Below are positions 24,013 through 34,960 of a stretch of DNA of 64,000 nt, piece after piece. The DNA is from Aselliscus stoliczkanus (lineage: Eukaryota; Chordata; Mammalia; Chiroptera; Hipposideridae): NCBI GenBank assembly GCA_033961575.1, contig CM066728.1:107154852-107218851 (forward strand). The letters run 5' to 3'. The translations under genes and the position numbers were made by a program. The notes below the pieces were generated by a model that saw nothing but the letters and a program-made list of their open reading frames with translations, did no database searches and was not told the origin of the DNA. Numbering within the stretch: the first letter of the stretch is position 1; every line of letters starts with the position of its first letter.

Positions 24013-24452
24013 TGCAGTGGACTGAATGGCAGCCGCCATTGTGTAACCTTGGGAACCTGTGACGGTGACCTTATTTAGAAAAAGGGTCACTGCAGATGGA
24101 ATTGTGTTGAAGAACTCGAACCGAGGTCATTCTGGATTGTCTGGTTGGGCCCTAAATCTACTGACAACTACCCTCGTAAGAGGTAGAAGAGGGAAACACA
24201 GACACGTAGAGAAGACAGTGAGGAGATGCAGGCAGAGGTCAGAATGACGCAGCCAGAAGCCAAAGGATGCCAGGAGCCACGAGGATCTGGGAGAGGCAGG
24301 AGGGATCCTCCCTGGAGCCCTGGCGAGAGCGTGGCCCTGCTGACACCTTGACTGCAGACTCTGGCTTCCAGAACTGTGAGAAACCAGATTTATGTTGTTA
24401 TAGGCCACCCAGTCTGTGGTCATCAGTTATGGCAGCCTTAGGAGACTAATAT
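24013..24452 (+). mobile_element. MLT1-type (ERVL-MaLR) solo LTR
   Basis: Begins near TGCAGTGGACTGAATGG. It contains 'CTTATTTAGAAAAAGGGTCA', 'TCATTCTGGATTGTCTGG', 'GCTGACACCTTGACTGCAGA', 'CTTCCAGAACTGTGAGAAAC' and 'GGCCACCCAGTCTGTGGTCA', and ends at 'TTAGGAGACTAATAT'. These are standard MLT1 LTR landmarks in order. An old endogenous-retrovirus-related relic with no internal sequence. Confidence 0.82.
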
Positions 24453-24584
24453 ATTCTGTGACAATTATCTCATCGTTATTATCGATGTAATTTTCTCACT
24501 TAATGAAGAAGGAGGTGAGCAGCCCGAGCCTCAGGAAAACCAGAGGTTTGAGATGGGCGGACAGTCTATCCTGAAATCGTCTAG

Positions 24585-24700
24585 GACAGGGTGGGCAAGC
24601 ATTTTCCTAATAAGGGCCAGATAGGAGACGCTCGTCTCAGCTACTCAGCTCTGCTTGTGGAGCATGAGAGGCGCCATAGGCAGTACACAAATAAGAAACG
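24585..24700 (-). mobile_element. hAT-Charlie nonautonomous element, partial
   Basis: 'AAGGGCCAGATAGGAGACGC', 'CAGCTACTCAGCTCTGCTTG' and 'GCATGAGAGGCGCCATAGGC' are antisense to the same family as the complete copy at 49382-49594. Only one half is visible; the other terminus is lost. Confidence 0.7.
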
Positions 24701-25680
24701 GGGGTCTGGGGAGGCCCAGCCCCTCGGGCAGCCCTGGAGGTGGGAAAGGGCATTTCCAGCCTAGGCACTTGAGGTGGCTGAGTCTGGACTGGAATAGGGG
24801 CCTCATTGCCAGTCCCCGGCCAAGGAAATGGTGGTGTCACACCAAAGGGGTGTACTGTTTGGATCCACCAAGCAAAGCGGGGCAGACGGCTGAGAGCCGG
24901 CCAGCTTGGGGCACCTGGGACTCCAGAGGAAGGGCTGGCCGTGTAGGCGGGAGTCTTGGGTTTCCTCCTGGCTACCGTCCCCCTGTGCCAGCCCTTGTTC
25001 GCCCTGTGAGAGGCTCTGATGAACCCTGAACTGCTTTGTTCAGTAATTGCCTTCCCAGCGACAGAGCTGCCCGAGCGCAGGGACGATGCATGCCTCAGCG
25101 TCCTGCGGGCCGGGGCCCCTGTGCTCGTCTGGCTCACAGCAGAGTGACTGGACAAACAGATCTTTTAAAATAACATGCCCTGTGCTGTGCTGAGGCTGTC
25201 AGGTCCCGTGAGTGTGGAGGGAGGGAGCGCTGAGGACACTGCGACTCAGGTGTGGCGGAACCAGGCAGACCTGCCACAGGGAGCAGGCGAGGTTCTGGGG
25301 CATCACCCATGGGTCATCTTTGGCCGGCACAGGTTTGGACGAGTCCTTCCTTTTGGACCCATGTACCCTTCTGAGTGTTACCTTTTTGGTGTGCTTGTTG
25401 TTTGCCTTAGATTCTTAGGGCAGCTTAAGCACATGTATCAGATAAATCCCCACATTTCAGTGACTGGACCCAGTGGGAGTTGTTTTCTTGCAAAAGTCCA
25501 ATAAAGGAGTTTCTGGCTGCAGGGCGAGGTCCACACAGTGGTTCAGGGGTGCAGGCTCTTTCCTTCGTGGGGTCCTGGGCCATGGCTGCTTCTGCGTCCA
25601 GGCTGGAGGCCTCTTAATGCCCAAGGGGTGGTGAGAGCTAGGCCCCTCGCCCTCCTCACCCGGAGCTCTGGAGCAGTGTT
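24701..25680. other. GC-rich unassigned sequence
   Basis: No recognised gene. A 172-codon minus frame (24637-25155) starts inside the hAT relic and has no known domain, so it is probably a GC-driven chance frame. Confidence 0.4.
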
Positions 25681-25681
25681 C

Positions 25682-25727
<46 letters not shown>

Positions 25728-26392
25728 AGAGCTCTGTGTGTGTGTGAGTGCTCTGTGTGTGTGTGTGAGTGCTCTCTGTGTGTGTGTGTGAGTGCTCTGT
25801 GTATGTGTGTGGGTGCTCTGTGTGTGTGTGTGTGTGTGAGTGCTCTGTATGTGTGTGTGTGACTGCTCTGTGTGTGTGTGTGTGTCTGTGTGGGGGGCAG
25901 TACTCTGTGTGTGTGTGTATATGTATGTGTGTGTTTGTGGGGCAGTACTCTGCGTGTGTGTGTGTGTGTGAGTGCTCTGTGTTTGTGGGGCAGTATTCTG
26001 GGTGTGTGTGTGTGTGTGTGAATGCTCTGTGTGTGTGTGAGTGCTCTGTGTGTGTGTGTGTGAGTGCTCTGTGTATGTGTGTGGGTGCTCTGTGTGTGTG
26101 TGTGAGTGCTCTGTGTTTGTGGGGCAGTATTCTGGGTGTGTGTGTGTGTGTGTGAGTGCTCTGTATGTGTGTGTGACTGCTCTGTGTGTGTGTGTGTCTG
26201 TGTGTGTGGGGCAGTACTCTGTGTGTGTATGTATGTGTGTGTTTGTGGGGCAGTACTCTGCGTGTATGTGTGTGTATCAGTGCTCTGTGTGTGTGAGTGC
26301 TCTGTGTGTGTGAGTGCTCTGTGTGTGTGTGAGTGCTCTGTGTGTGTGTGAGTGCTCTGTGTGTGTGTGAGTGCTCTGTGTGTGTGTGTGTG
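25682..26392. repeat. TG-rich minisatellite with higher-order structure
   Basis: About 710 bp built from (TG)n runs punctuated by a recurring 'GAGTGCTCTG' unit and by longer phrases such as 'TGTTTGTGGGGCAGTACTCTG' and 'GGGCAGTATTCTGGGTGTG' (shown in part). Two larger blocks, roughly 25786-26030 and 26060-26280, repeat the same order of phrases, so there is higher-order duplication. The plus strand is rich in TG and the minus strand in CA. The long frames on both strands are repeat artefacts (for example Thr-His-rich). Confidence 0.93.
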
Positions 26393-28440
26393 GGGGTGGG
26401 ACAGGGACCCACCAGCGTTGGTTTACTGACCCTTCATGACTGCACACAGTGAGGTGGCGAGTGGGAAAGGCGATTCTTGCGGAGCCCTGGGTTCTGTTGG
26501 AAAGGGAATGGTGCTTAGCTGGTCCACATGACAAATGCCTATCCTGGGCCCAGGACGATGTGTCCCCATGGGAGAAGGTGGATGGTGAAGCTGGGGTCAG
26601 GGGTGGGGGGATGGCTTCCCGGGCCAGGCAGAGCCAGCGGAGTGCCGCTGAGGAGACGGGGGCAGCAGGAGACATCCTGGATGGCGGTTAGAGAGGGGGA
26701 CAGGTGAACATGTAGGAAGACGAGGGACAGTCTTGTCTCCCATAGAAGTTTGGAGAACGTGCCAGAAGGAGCTACAGAGAGTGCACCAGAGGGAGCAGTG
26801 CTGTGTGGCTTTAGCTCCTGGCCCCTGCTGATGACAGAGGCAGCTGAAAGCCCTTCCCCAGCTTGTCTTCTGTCCGCTGCTGAGAGGTGCAGGGGTCAGA
26901 TGGACAGTCCACCTGCCCTGTTCCCAGGTGAGTGGATGGCAGGTGGCCTTGCCCTTGGCCTCCCAGGGTGCTGGCTCTGAGAAAGCCCTGCCCAGACCGC
27001 TCAGGGGGCCGGGGTGACTGGCAAAGGCACTTCCTTTCCTTCTGCCCTCCCAGGGCACCGCCCTCTTCCCCGCAGCCCCCGCTGGCACAGGCATGGGGTG
27101 CATCCAGGTCCGCGTGAGGGGTGCTGGGTTCCTGCCCAGCGCTTCCCGTGGCCGGTTTGTCTAATCACCTTACAGGTTTCTCCTCCCAGAGTTCTGAATC
27201 CGTGGATGCCGTCACCTAGTTACAGAGGTGGAAACTGGTTTACTACATGATGTAACCCCCAGACCTGAGGGTATGTGCTGGGAAAGTGCCGGCAAGGATG
27301 GCTTTCTGTGTGGTTTATGGCTACCTTCTCTGAGCCATCTGCCTCTGCTGGTGGCCTTGCCCAGGTTTTATAACCAGCACTCATCTGGGGTCAGGCAGAG
27401 TCCCCGCCGGAGACGTGGCAGAGAGGAAGGCGGCCCTGCTCTCTGTGTGCTGGATCTATCTCTGCTTGCTTGGGTACAACAGTCATAAGCAGGACTCCAG
27501 GAAATAAATAGTTCAGTTCCCACCGAAATTGCCTATGCTGGAATTTGTGCCTTAAAAAAAACCCCATGAATAATGACCGGGACAGAGCATTCTTTTATTG
27601 GAACCCAGATGATTTTAACACAGATAGTGGAAATGGTAGAAAGCCCAGCTAAGTGTATTCTCTGGGCTATAAATTCCTTTTCTCTCTATCGACTTGGCCT
27701 TATCTGGAAATCCTCTTGGCCAACCTCTCCTCTTTCATTTCTGTCTTCTTTACTCACAGTGTTCCTTCTTTTCTTGGATTTTACTCACTCAGCAGCTGCA
27801 GCTGAATGGAGCCCAGAATACTTGCTCTGGGTGGCGAAGAAACACCCTCACTGTGCCTCCAAGGCCCTGCTCCCCTCGAGCACACTGGTCCCCTTATGTA
27901 ACTCCGTCCTTTTTAGAATCAACTGTCACAGCTTGATTATAAAAAAAATGTCAGTGATGACAAAACAATTTCAAATGACAGGGCTTATTCAGCTTTCATT
28001 TGCTGCCCTTAAAAACAGCGCTTTTCACAGCTCACCCTCCCTGTGTGTTCTTTGGCTGTGTCTACGGGAGACTTTGAAACTTATTATTATTTTTCAACAA
28101 AAGAACACTGTGACTGGATGAATTTTAAAATAGTGAGTTCACTTGAAATATCTTATCGAGCAAGAAGCCTCCTTGTTGGCACCAGAAGTAATAGTGGCTC
28201 CGGTGGAATGAGAATGTTAGTGGTCACTCACGCAGCTCTGGGAACTCAGGCTTGAAAGAAACATGATATGAACACTTTGCGGAGAGTTATGGCATCCTTG
28301 TAACCCAAATCTCCCCTGGAAATTGTAAGTGAACTTGAGAACACCTGAGGCTGTGGTTCAGCTGTGCAGAGGAGGAACTAGAAGTCAGATTTGGGGAATA
28401 GGGTCAAGAGGGAACTAGAAAAAGCACGGCGAAGACAAAA
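26393..28440. other. GC-rich then AT-richer unassigned sequence
   Basis: No recognised gene or repeat. A 182-codon plus frame at 27573-28121 and a 168-codon minus frame at 26597-27103 have no known domain and no supporting splice or polyadenylation context. Confidence 0.4.
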
Positions 28441-28744
28441 AATACGTTGTAATGACAGAGATAAGCCCAAATTTATCCGTTGTGCCAATATAAAAACGAA
28501 ATAAAATCAAAATGACTCTGAGAGTTTTAAAATTAATTTAAAACGATGATGTAGCAGTATTCATACAGACTCAAGGTGAAAAGTACTGAGAAGGACAGAG
28601 ACACATTTCATATTAATGAAAGTGAAAATGCACTAAGAGATACCACATCTTTGAAATGTTTACAGCAAAGTTTCTTTGAAATATGAGGAGAAATTGACAA
28701 ACCCAGAGCTGAAGAGATTTTAACACACTCTTCCTATAGAGGGC

Positions 28745-29174
28745 TGAGTAGGGGCCCTAAGGACACGTCCATGTCTTTATTCCTGGGACCTCTAAGTATT
28801 ACCTTATTTGGAAAAAGTCTTTGCAGATTTAATTAAGTTAGGAATCTGGAGATGGCGTCATCCTGGATTATCCAGGTAGGCCCTAAATGAGAAAAGCAGA
28901 GGAAGATTAGACACCCACAGAGGGGAAGATGATCCGAAGAGGAAGACAAGATGGAGGGAGAGATTGGAGTGATGTGGCCTCAAGCCCAGGACTGTGAGCA
29001 TCCAACAGAAGCTGGAAGAGGCATCTCTCCCAGGGTCTCAAGAGGGAGTGTGGACATGCTGACACCTTCATTTTGGACATATGACCTCCAGAACTGTGAG
29101 GGAATACACTTCTGTTGTTTTAAGCCACTAAATTTGTGGTAAATTGTTATGGCAGCCACAGGAAACAAATACAG
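28745..29174 (+). mobile_element. MLT1-type LTR inserted in L1
   Basis: 'ACCTTATTTGGAAAAAGTCT', 'TCATCCTGGATTATCCAGGT', 'GAGTGATGTGGCCTCAAGCC', 'TGCTGACACCTTCATTTTGG', 'ACCTCCAGAACTGTGAGGGA' and 'AAGCCACTAAATTTGTGGTA' are MLT1 LTR landmarks in order. L1 sequence lies on both sides, so the LTR inserted into the L1. Confidence 0.85.
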
Positions 29175-29993
29175 TTCTTAAAAAAACAGAGCAAGTAAAA
29201 GAATAATTAATAAGAATATCAAGGATTTGAAGAAATTAATTAACAAAATCCAACTGAGTATAGTAATTCTTTTTAAATATGTAAGAAAATTTATAAAAAT
29301 TAACCAAGTCCTAGGCCACAAAGAAAAATGTGCAGTTTCCCAAGGTTGAACTCATCGAGTCCTAATTCTTTGGAGACAATGCAGTAAAAATAGCCACCAC
29401 CGCCAAAAAGACAGGCATAATGTCCCCCACGACACGAGGAGGTTAAAAACACCTTCTAAATAATTTATGTTTTAACGAAGAAATGAAAATGGAACTTACA
29501 GTACTTCAAACCAAGTGACTGTAAAGGTTCTACGGATAAAGTTATGAGATAAAGCCAAGCAGCACTCACAGGGGAGGTTATAGCCAGGAATGCATTTATT
29601 AGAAAAGAAGACAGATTGAAAAGAAATTAGACAAGCTTTCGACTTAAGCAACAATAAAAGGGGACAACAAAACAAATTCAAAGAAAGTAGAAAGAAGGAA
29701 ATAAGAGTAGAAGTTAGTGAACGAGGAAGCCAGAAATTCCAGTAGAGTTCATCAAAAGACCAAAAGCAAATTCTCTGAAATGATTAATAAAATCGATAAG
29801 GTTTTGGCAGCAATAATCAAGAAAAAAGAAAGTAAGAATAAATCAGTGTTATGAGGGGGGGAAAAAAAAAGAACCTATAGCTATGGATACATTTGACCTT
29901 CAAGTTATAAAAGAATTGACTATTTCTGTACTAATACATGAAGAAAGTAGCTGATACTGAAAACTTCTTAAGATAATATAAACAATCAAGATT

Positions 29994-30163
29994 GGGGCCG
30001 GCCGAGTGGCTCAGTTGGTTAAGAGCTCACTCGAGAGTGTGAGCTGAGATCTGAGTAACAGCAGTTCGATGCCCAGCCTGAGCTGAGCTGCCACTAAGCT
30101 ACTGACAGGTAGGAGGATGGCTCAGCTAAAATAAATAAGTAAATAAATAAATAAATCTGGATT
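29994..30163 (+). mobile_element. tRNA-derived SINE, type C
   Basis: GGGGCCGGCCGAGTGGCTCA head, 'GTTGGTTAAGAGCTCACTCG', 'ACAGCAGTTCGATGCCCAGC' (a B-box-like GTTCGATGCC), 'GGATGGCTCAGCTAAAATAA' and an (AAAT)n tail. Same family as the copies at 6260 and 47370, here in plus orientation. Confidence 0.9.
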
Positions 30164-30260
30164 TACCCAAGATGAAGCAGAAAACTTGAATAAAGAAACG
30201 ATCATAGAATAAATACAATCGTGAATAAATGGAAATGGTAGATGAAGATCAATGAGCAAG

Positions 30261-30700
30261 GGCCGGCCAAGTGGCGCAGTGGTTAAGCACTGGCTTGGGA
30301 TGCCAGCGGCCCCGGTTTGGATCCCACATGTGAGGGCCAGTGACACTGCCCTCTACAGCTAACAACAGCTCCACCTGGAGCTGGGCTGCTGTGAGTCCCC
30401 AGGGGTGGCATAGCTGCAGCCCCTGCTGCAGTGGGCTGCCATAGGCTACAGTGAGTGGCCGGCAGCCAGTGTGAGTGGCTGGCAGCCGGTGTGAGCTGCC
30501 AAGAGCCACTGTGAGTGGCCACCCAGAGGCCGGTGACTGATCTGCCTCATCCGGGAAGAGCGCAATGATGATACCAACATGGGCCAGTGAAGCAACGTCC
30601 TCCACAACTAGACTGAAGAACAAAAGGACAGCAATTTGTCTGTTCCCCTTCCCTGGTTCCCCAACAAAAATATTAAAAAAAAATTTATTAATAAAAAAAA
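30261..30700 (+). mobile_element. Long tRNA-derived SINE, type B (440 bp)
   Basis: GGCCGGCCAAGTGGCGCAGT head, then 'CAGCGGCCCCGGTTTGGATC', the 'GAGGGCCAGTGACACTGCCC' junction, a GC-rich body, four 20-bp tandem units (30451-30530, each starting GTGAG), 'GATGATACCAACATGGGCCA', 'TCCACAACTAGACTGAAGAA' and an A-rich tail. A perfect 15-bp target duplication AGATCAATGAGCAAG flanks it (30246-30260 and 30701-30715). The best-bounded long SINE in the window. Confidence 0.95.
30451..30530 (+). repeat. 20-bp VNTR inside the long SINE (4 units)
   Basis: Four consecutive 20-bp units begin at 30451, 30471, 30491 and 30511: GTGAGTGGCCGGCAGCCAGT, GTGAGTGGCTGGCAGCCGGT, GTGAGCTGCCAAGAGCCACT and GTGAGTGGCCACCCAGAGGC. 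The other long SINE copies carry three units (11283-11342) and two plus a partial (61441-61494). Confidence 0.9.
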
Positions 30701-31503
30701 AGATCAATGAGCAAGAGACACCAAGTCCATATGGTTTAATAGATGAATTCTTCCAAATATTCAAAGAACAATCTAGCTCTGGAGAAACTGTCCCAGAGTG
30801 AAGAAAAAGATGAAATGCCAACCAATCCATTTTATGAAGTTAGTCAAAACCCTGTTATCAAACCACACAAGGAAAGAATAAGAAAAGACCAAAAGCTTAT
30901 TACACTTATGAATGTACATGCAAAAAAACCATAAAAATATTATTAATAAAATAATACATCTTGAGACAGTGGGGTTGGTTTGCAAAGAATATTTGTGGTT
31001 CATTACTTTAAATTAAAGTTAAAAAAATCCATGATTTTCACAATAGGTGCTGCCCACCTCCCCATAAACATTCATTCACCATATTAACATGTGGGACTCT
31101 GAATAGAAAGGAACTCCCTGAATTGACAAAGAATATTTACCAGAAAACTATAGGAATTACCATTCTTAATGATACAACAAGATTAAAGTCAAGTCAATGC
31201 TCCTATATTGTATGTCTTAGCCAAAATTCAAGAAAAAGAAAAATTGGAAAGGAAGTATAACAAAACTGTTATTATGTTCAGATGCTGTAATTGTTCAATT
31301 TGAAAAACCGAAGGGATTACCTGATGGATTAGAATCAATAAATTAGTTTAGCAGGAGTGTGGAATATAAATTGCATGTATAAAGATCAGTAATTTTTCTT
31401 ATGTTGGCAATAACTAATTAGAAATTGCAATAGGAAAAATGATCTTGTTTATAACAGCAGCAAAAACTGTTAAATATTATACCTGAGAATAGACCTGTAG
31501 TCA

Positions 31504-31840
31504 CCATGCCAAAGGCAGAGCTACTCTTTTCTTCTTTACTTAAAAAACTCAGATTTCCTTTGCGTTGGCAATCTACTCACCTAAAAATACTAGATCTCCC
31601 AGCATCCTTTGTAGTTAGGATTGTCACATGCTCCAAGAAATGCAGGCAGAATTCCTGTGGGTGTGCATTCCTCACCAGAGAAGGTGACACCTTCTTCCTG
31701 CCTGGAATACGGACGAGGTGGACAAGGTGCTTGCAGGCCCAGCAGCCTTTTTGTGGTCATGGTTGGAAGCTTCCTGCTGGGGATGGTGGAAGAACAGACA
31801 GACGATTTTGCGTTCTGTGGTGATTTCCTGAGGCAAAGCC
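31504..31840 (+). repeat. Mammalian interspersed repeat, family not assigned
   Basis: 'ATCTCCCAGCATCCTTTGTA', 'GTTAGGATTGTCACATGCTC' and 'GCCTGGAATACGGACGAGGT' resemble a common mammalian repeat with 'cccagcctcccttgcagc' and 'tggaatgcggacgtgatgg' landmarks. I cannot name the family with confidence. Confidence 0.45.
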
Positions 31841-31989
31841 CTGGCCCTGGACTCCTTCCTTTGGGCTTTTGGAGAGAAAAGGAGGGGTACAGAGGAGAGG
31901 AGGAGAGTAAAGTGGGAGGGAAAGGGGAAAAGGAGGGAAAACCTCACTGGTTATAGTTACTGATGTTTAGATTTTCTCTAACTCACAAG

Positions 31990-32385
31990 TGGTCACAACT
32001 TTGAAACAAAAGTTACCAAAGAAGTATTAAAACCCAAATTTAAATGTTAGTCTCATCTGAAAAATACCTTCACAGAAACATCAAGAATGTTTGACCAAAT
32101 AGCTGGGTACTGTGGCCCACCTAAGTCAACAACACATAGAATTAGTTGTGATAGCTACTTATTTGAAATGTCCAGAATTGGAAAATTTTAAGTGGCTGCC
32201 ATGGCTGGGGAGAGAGGGAGTGGGGAGTGACAGCCAATGAGGTACAGGCTCTTTTGGGGGTGATGAAACTTTATACATGTAGAGTATGGTGTAAGAACAC
32301 TAAAAACCAGGGACGTGTACACTGTGAATGATGAACTTTATGGCATGTAAATTATATCTCAATAAAGCTCTTTTTATAAAATCAA
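31990..32385 (+). mobile_element. Old repeat plus L1M 3' UTR
   Basis: About 32035-32130 ('TTAGTCTCATCTGAAAAATA', 'GACCAAATAGCTGGGTACTG') matches the same repeat class as 60313-60884. It is followed at 32195-32385 by a sense L1M 3' end: 'TGGGGAGAGAGGGAGTGGGG', 'GGTGATGAAACTTTATACAT', 'AAATTATATCTCAATAAAGC'. Confidence 0.7.
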
Positions 32386-33394
32386 GTTAAGTATGAAGCT
32401 GAGTGCCTTGTACATAGGAAGTGCTCAATATATCTTATTCATATATCATCCAGAAATAGTCACCTCTCAACAGGAGTTAGTGAAGCTAGTCAGATATCCC
32501 CTGCGTAAAAAATATTTTGAGCCTACGCCTCCAGTATATGTGTGTTTATGTTTTATAATCACAAATGTGAACTATGCTAACATACAGATTACCATAGATT
32601 TATGCTAATAGATTTATTTAGATTTATATACCAGGAAAGCACAGAGCCGCCCTGACATCCAGAAGTGGCCTGGCGCTTACTGCCAGCCTGATTACTCTGC
32701 TGTTGAGCATAACCTCACAGAACACCAACCTCAGACAAGGTTACTCTGAGGCCTCGATAAAGTGAGACCAGGCAAGGCCCTTTATCATTTTTTCTAAGCA
32801 TAGACTAAATCAAGATCACTGTGACACCCATACACCTAACACCCCATCTCAGCCAAAATGAGAGAATGATAGTTTGCCATCTACAACTTCATCTTCTCTC
32901 TAGTTGGCTCCCCCCCACAGATAAGATGTGTGCAGACACCCAAACATAGACTTGCCCCCTCTTTCTGACAGCATCCAATCTAGAGTGAACCCTTCATTTA
33001 GATACCAGTCCAAATCACCAAATCCAAGCTTAAATCCTGTAATAGGTTCTTTCTAACACCCACTTATGGACATTACTCACCGTGATGAGGGACTCTCTAT
33101 TGGGGACTCTCTCCCCATGGTGTGTGGTCTCCCTCATCACAGTGAGTAACGAATGCAACTTGTCCAACTATAAGTGTAATTCTGGTGGCTTTTGGCTGGA
33201 GGGCATTGACAATACACATGTAACGCAGATGAAAACAGAAATTAAAAATGAGCTAGAGATAAAATATGCAATATTTAAAAAATGACATTTCTGTTTATAA
33301 CAATATTGAACCTTTCTGTACCATTTCTTTCTGCTCTTATTAAAATACATTAAGGCATTTTAATAATAGCAATATGGTCAACTATGCTTTATTT
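32386..33394. other. Unassigned sequence with a strong inverted repeat
   Basis: Most of this 1 kb (especially 32640-33180) has a composition suggesting an LTR-like relic, but no termini can be fixed. It contains a perfect-but-one 20-bp inverted repeat at 33073-33092 and 33130-33149. Confidence 0.4.
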
Positions 33395-33408
33395 AAAAAT
33401 CTTGTTTA

Positions 33409-33521
33409 GGGCCGGCCGAGTGGCGCGGTGGTTAAGCGCTGGCTTGGGAAGCCAGCGTCCCCGGTTCAGGTCCCACATATGAGGGCCAGTGACACTGCCC
33501 TCAAAAAAAAAAAAAACAAAA
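33409..33521 (+). mobile_element. Short SINE type A, near-consensus copy
   Basis: GGGCCGGCCGAGTGGCGCGG head, 'TGGTTAAGCGCTGGCTTGGG', B-box-like 'CCCGGTTCAGGTCCC', 'GAGGGCCAGTGACACTGCCC', then A(14)CA(n). A perfect 14-bp duplication AAAAATCTTGTTTA flanks it (33395-33408 and 33522-33535). Little diverged, so comparatively young. Confidence 0.96.
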
Positions 33522-33535
33522 AAAAATCTTGTTTA

Positions 33536-34799
33536 ATCTAGTGTGATATAGTTATCTGAAGACTTGATTCTCAGTTCAGCTTGTTTTAATATGGGTTGTA
33601 ATACTGTCTTAGCTAAGAGTGAGACTTCCCAAGTATGTGTAGATCCAAATGGCTTGCTTCCTAATCCATGAAACCCATTTTTTTGATAGTGAATATTTTT
33701 TTAATTGAAATTTGTCTAAATAATGTCAGTACAATTTTTTTTAAATTAAAAATTGTTGCAAAAAATGAAAAAGTTTTGGATTAATACTTTAAAAATTCCA
33801 TTAATATATTTCTAGGAAAAAAGGTTTATATATACATATTAGTTTTTTTGCATTGGCAGATATTAACTTTAAAGTTTTTGTTCTTAAATCTTTTAAAAAA
33901 ATTTTGCTCTTAAGTCTTACTTTCTGCAAATTTGTTAGTGACTTTTAAAAATTTTGATCTTGGCATATTTATTTTCAATACATAGTATAGCCAGCTTTGT
34001 TAATCTGTTGAAGAACACCTTTCTATCATTTAATCACCTGAAGAAGGAAAAGTCAAGTCAAGATGTTAATGGATAAGTTTGGCAAAGATTCATCAAAATC
34101 CCATCTTAACAATAAATTCCAGAAATTGAGTTCACGTCTTTGATGAAACTCATTTTAAAAATCCCATCCACCAGTTATGCAATTTAAAACATATGGAATC
34201 AAAAGCCATTGAAAATATTCATCTCAAAGCCTTTCAAACTGATTAGAAAATTCTCTTTTAAGGGTGCAGACATGAGAGTTGAATAGATAACATCTTAGCT
34301 TGTTTTGGGAAGCAAAGTGATAGGATGATAACGGATTTCCATCCACCTGTATTCAGAAGCTGCCTGCATCATGCCGCTCTCTTTTATGCTCATATTAAAA
34401 TGTTGCTTTGAAGGGACAGATGCAGTATGCCTGCTTTTTTCAAAAGTTATTTGTATGATGGCTGAATACTTACTAGTAGTTTTAAAACAGTCAAGGCAAT
34501 TTGGAAAGCTCTTTTTGTCTTGGTGCAAGTAAAGTGTAACTCACATCTTTATATTTGATGACTGTTGTAATCACCTTGTCTTCGTTCACAAATGTCTGTG
34601 AGGTAACAAAAGGTATGGCGGTCCCTTATTTCATTCCACATTCTGGTTTTTGAAGGATCATCATCGGCACATCTCTGTGACGGGGCAGATGTAACTGCAA
34701 TACACCATCAGTCCGTGAACACTGACTTGGGGCAGCTGCCATGACCTCTCCCTATGAGCCCGTCACACAGACCTGGTGGACGGCTCATCATTCATGTGT
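33536..34799. other. AT-rich unassigned sequence
   Basis: AT-rich, with T- and A-runs and no recognised gene or repeat. Confidence 0.4.
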
Positions 34800-34960
34800 T
34801 ATGTCAAACATTGGTTGTGTGGCCTTGAGCAAGTCACTCATTCTGCGGTTTCAGCTCTGCGAAATGAGGATGGCCAGTGTCACAGTGCCTCGTGGGCTGC
34901 TGAGCGGATGCAAAGCAGCCAGCAAGAAGATGACACACCCAGTAAGTGCACCCGAATGTT
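34800..34960 (+). repeat. MIR SINE
   Basis: 'GGTTGTGTGGCCTTGAGCAA', 'GTCACTCATTCTGCGGTTTC' and 'GCGAAATGAGGATGGCCAGT' match the sense MIR core (compare CTGTGTGACCTTGGGCAAGT and CATCTGTAAAATGGGG). Confidence 0.8.

Larger units (their letters stand above)
28445..31500 (+). mobile_element. Decayed plus-strand L1 ORF2 hosting three insertions
   Basis: Sense L1 ORF2 sequence runs through the interval with many frameshifts: 'AGGACAGAGACACATTTCAT' near 28593, 'CCTAGGCCACAAAGAAAAAT' near 29312, 'GAGGTTATAGCCAGGAATGC' near 29573, 'GATGAATTCTTCCAAATATT' near 30742, 'GGAAAGGAAGTATAACAAAA' near 31247, and an RT-domain-like tail to 31500. Three later elements interrupt it: an MLT1 LTR (28745-29174), a type C SINE (29994-30163) and a type B SINE (30261-30700). 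An old non-coding relic. Confidence 0.82.

Noticed and set aside
24637..25155. 172-codon minus-strand frame
   Set aside because: Partly overlaps a hAT relic and lies in GC-rich DNA with frames on both strands. No domain.
25726..26412. 228-codon minus-strand frame rich in Thr-His, and plus-strand Val-Cys-rich frames
   Set aside because: They are translations of the TG/CA minisatellite, where stops are absent by composition. Not genes.
27573..28121. 182-codon plus-strand frame
   Set aside because: No known domain, no promoter or splice evidence, and composition changes sharply inside it. Probably chance.
33409..33521. tRNA gene prediction from the SINE head (A/B-box-like motifs)
   Set aside because: The head is a tRNA-derived SINE with a poly(A) tail and target duplications, repeated many times in the window. 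It lacks a complete tRNA fold.
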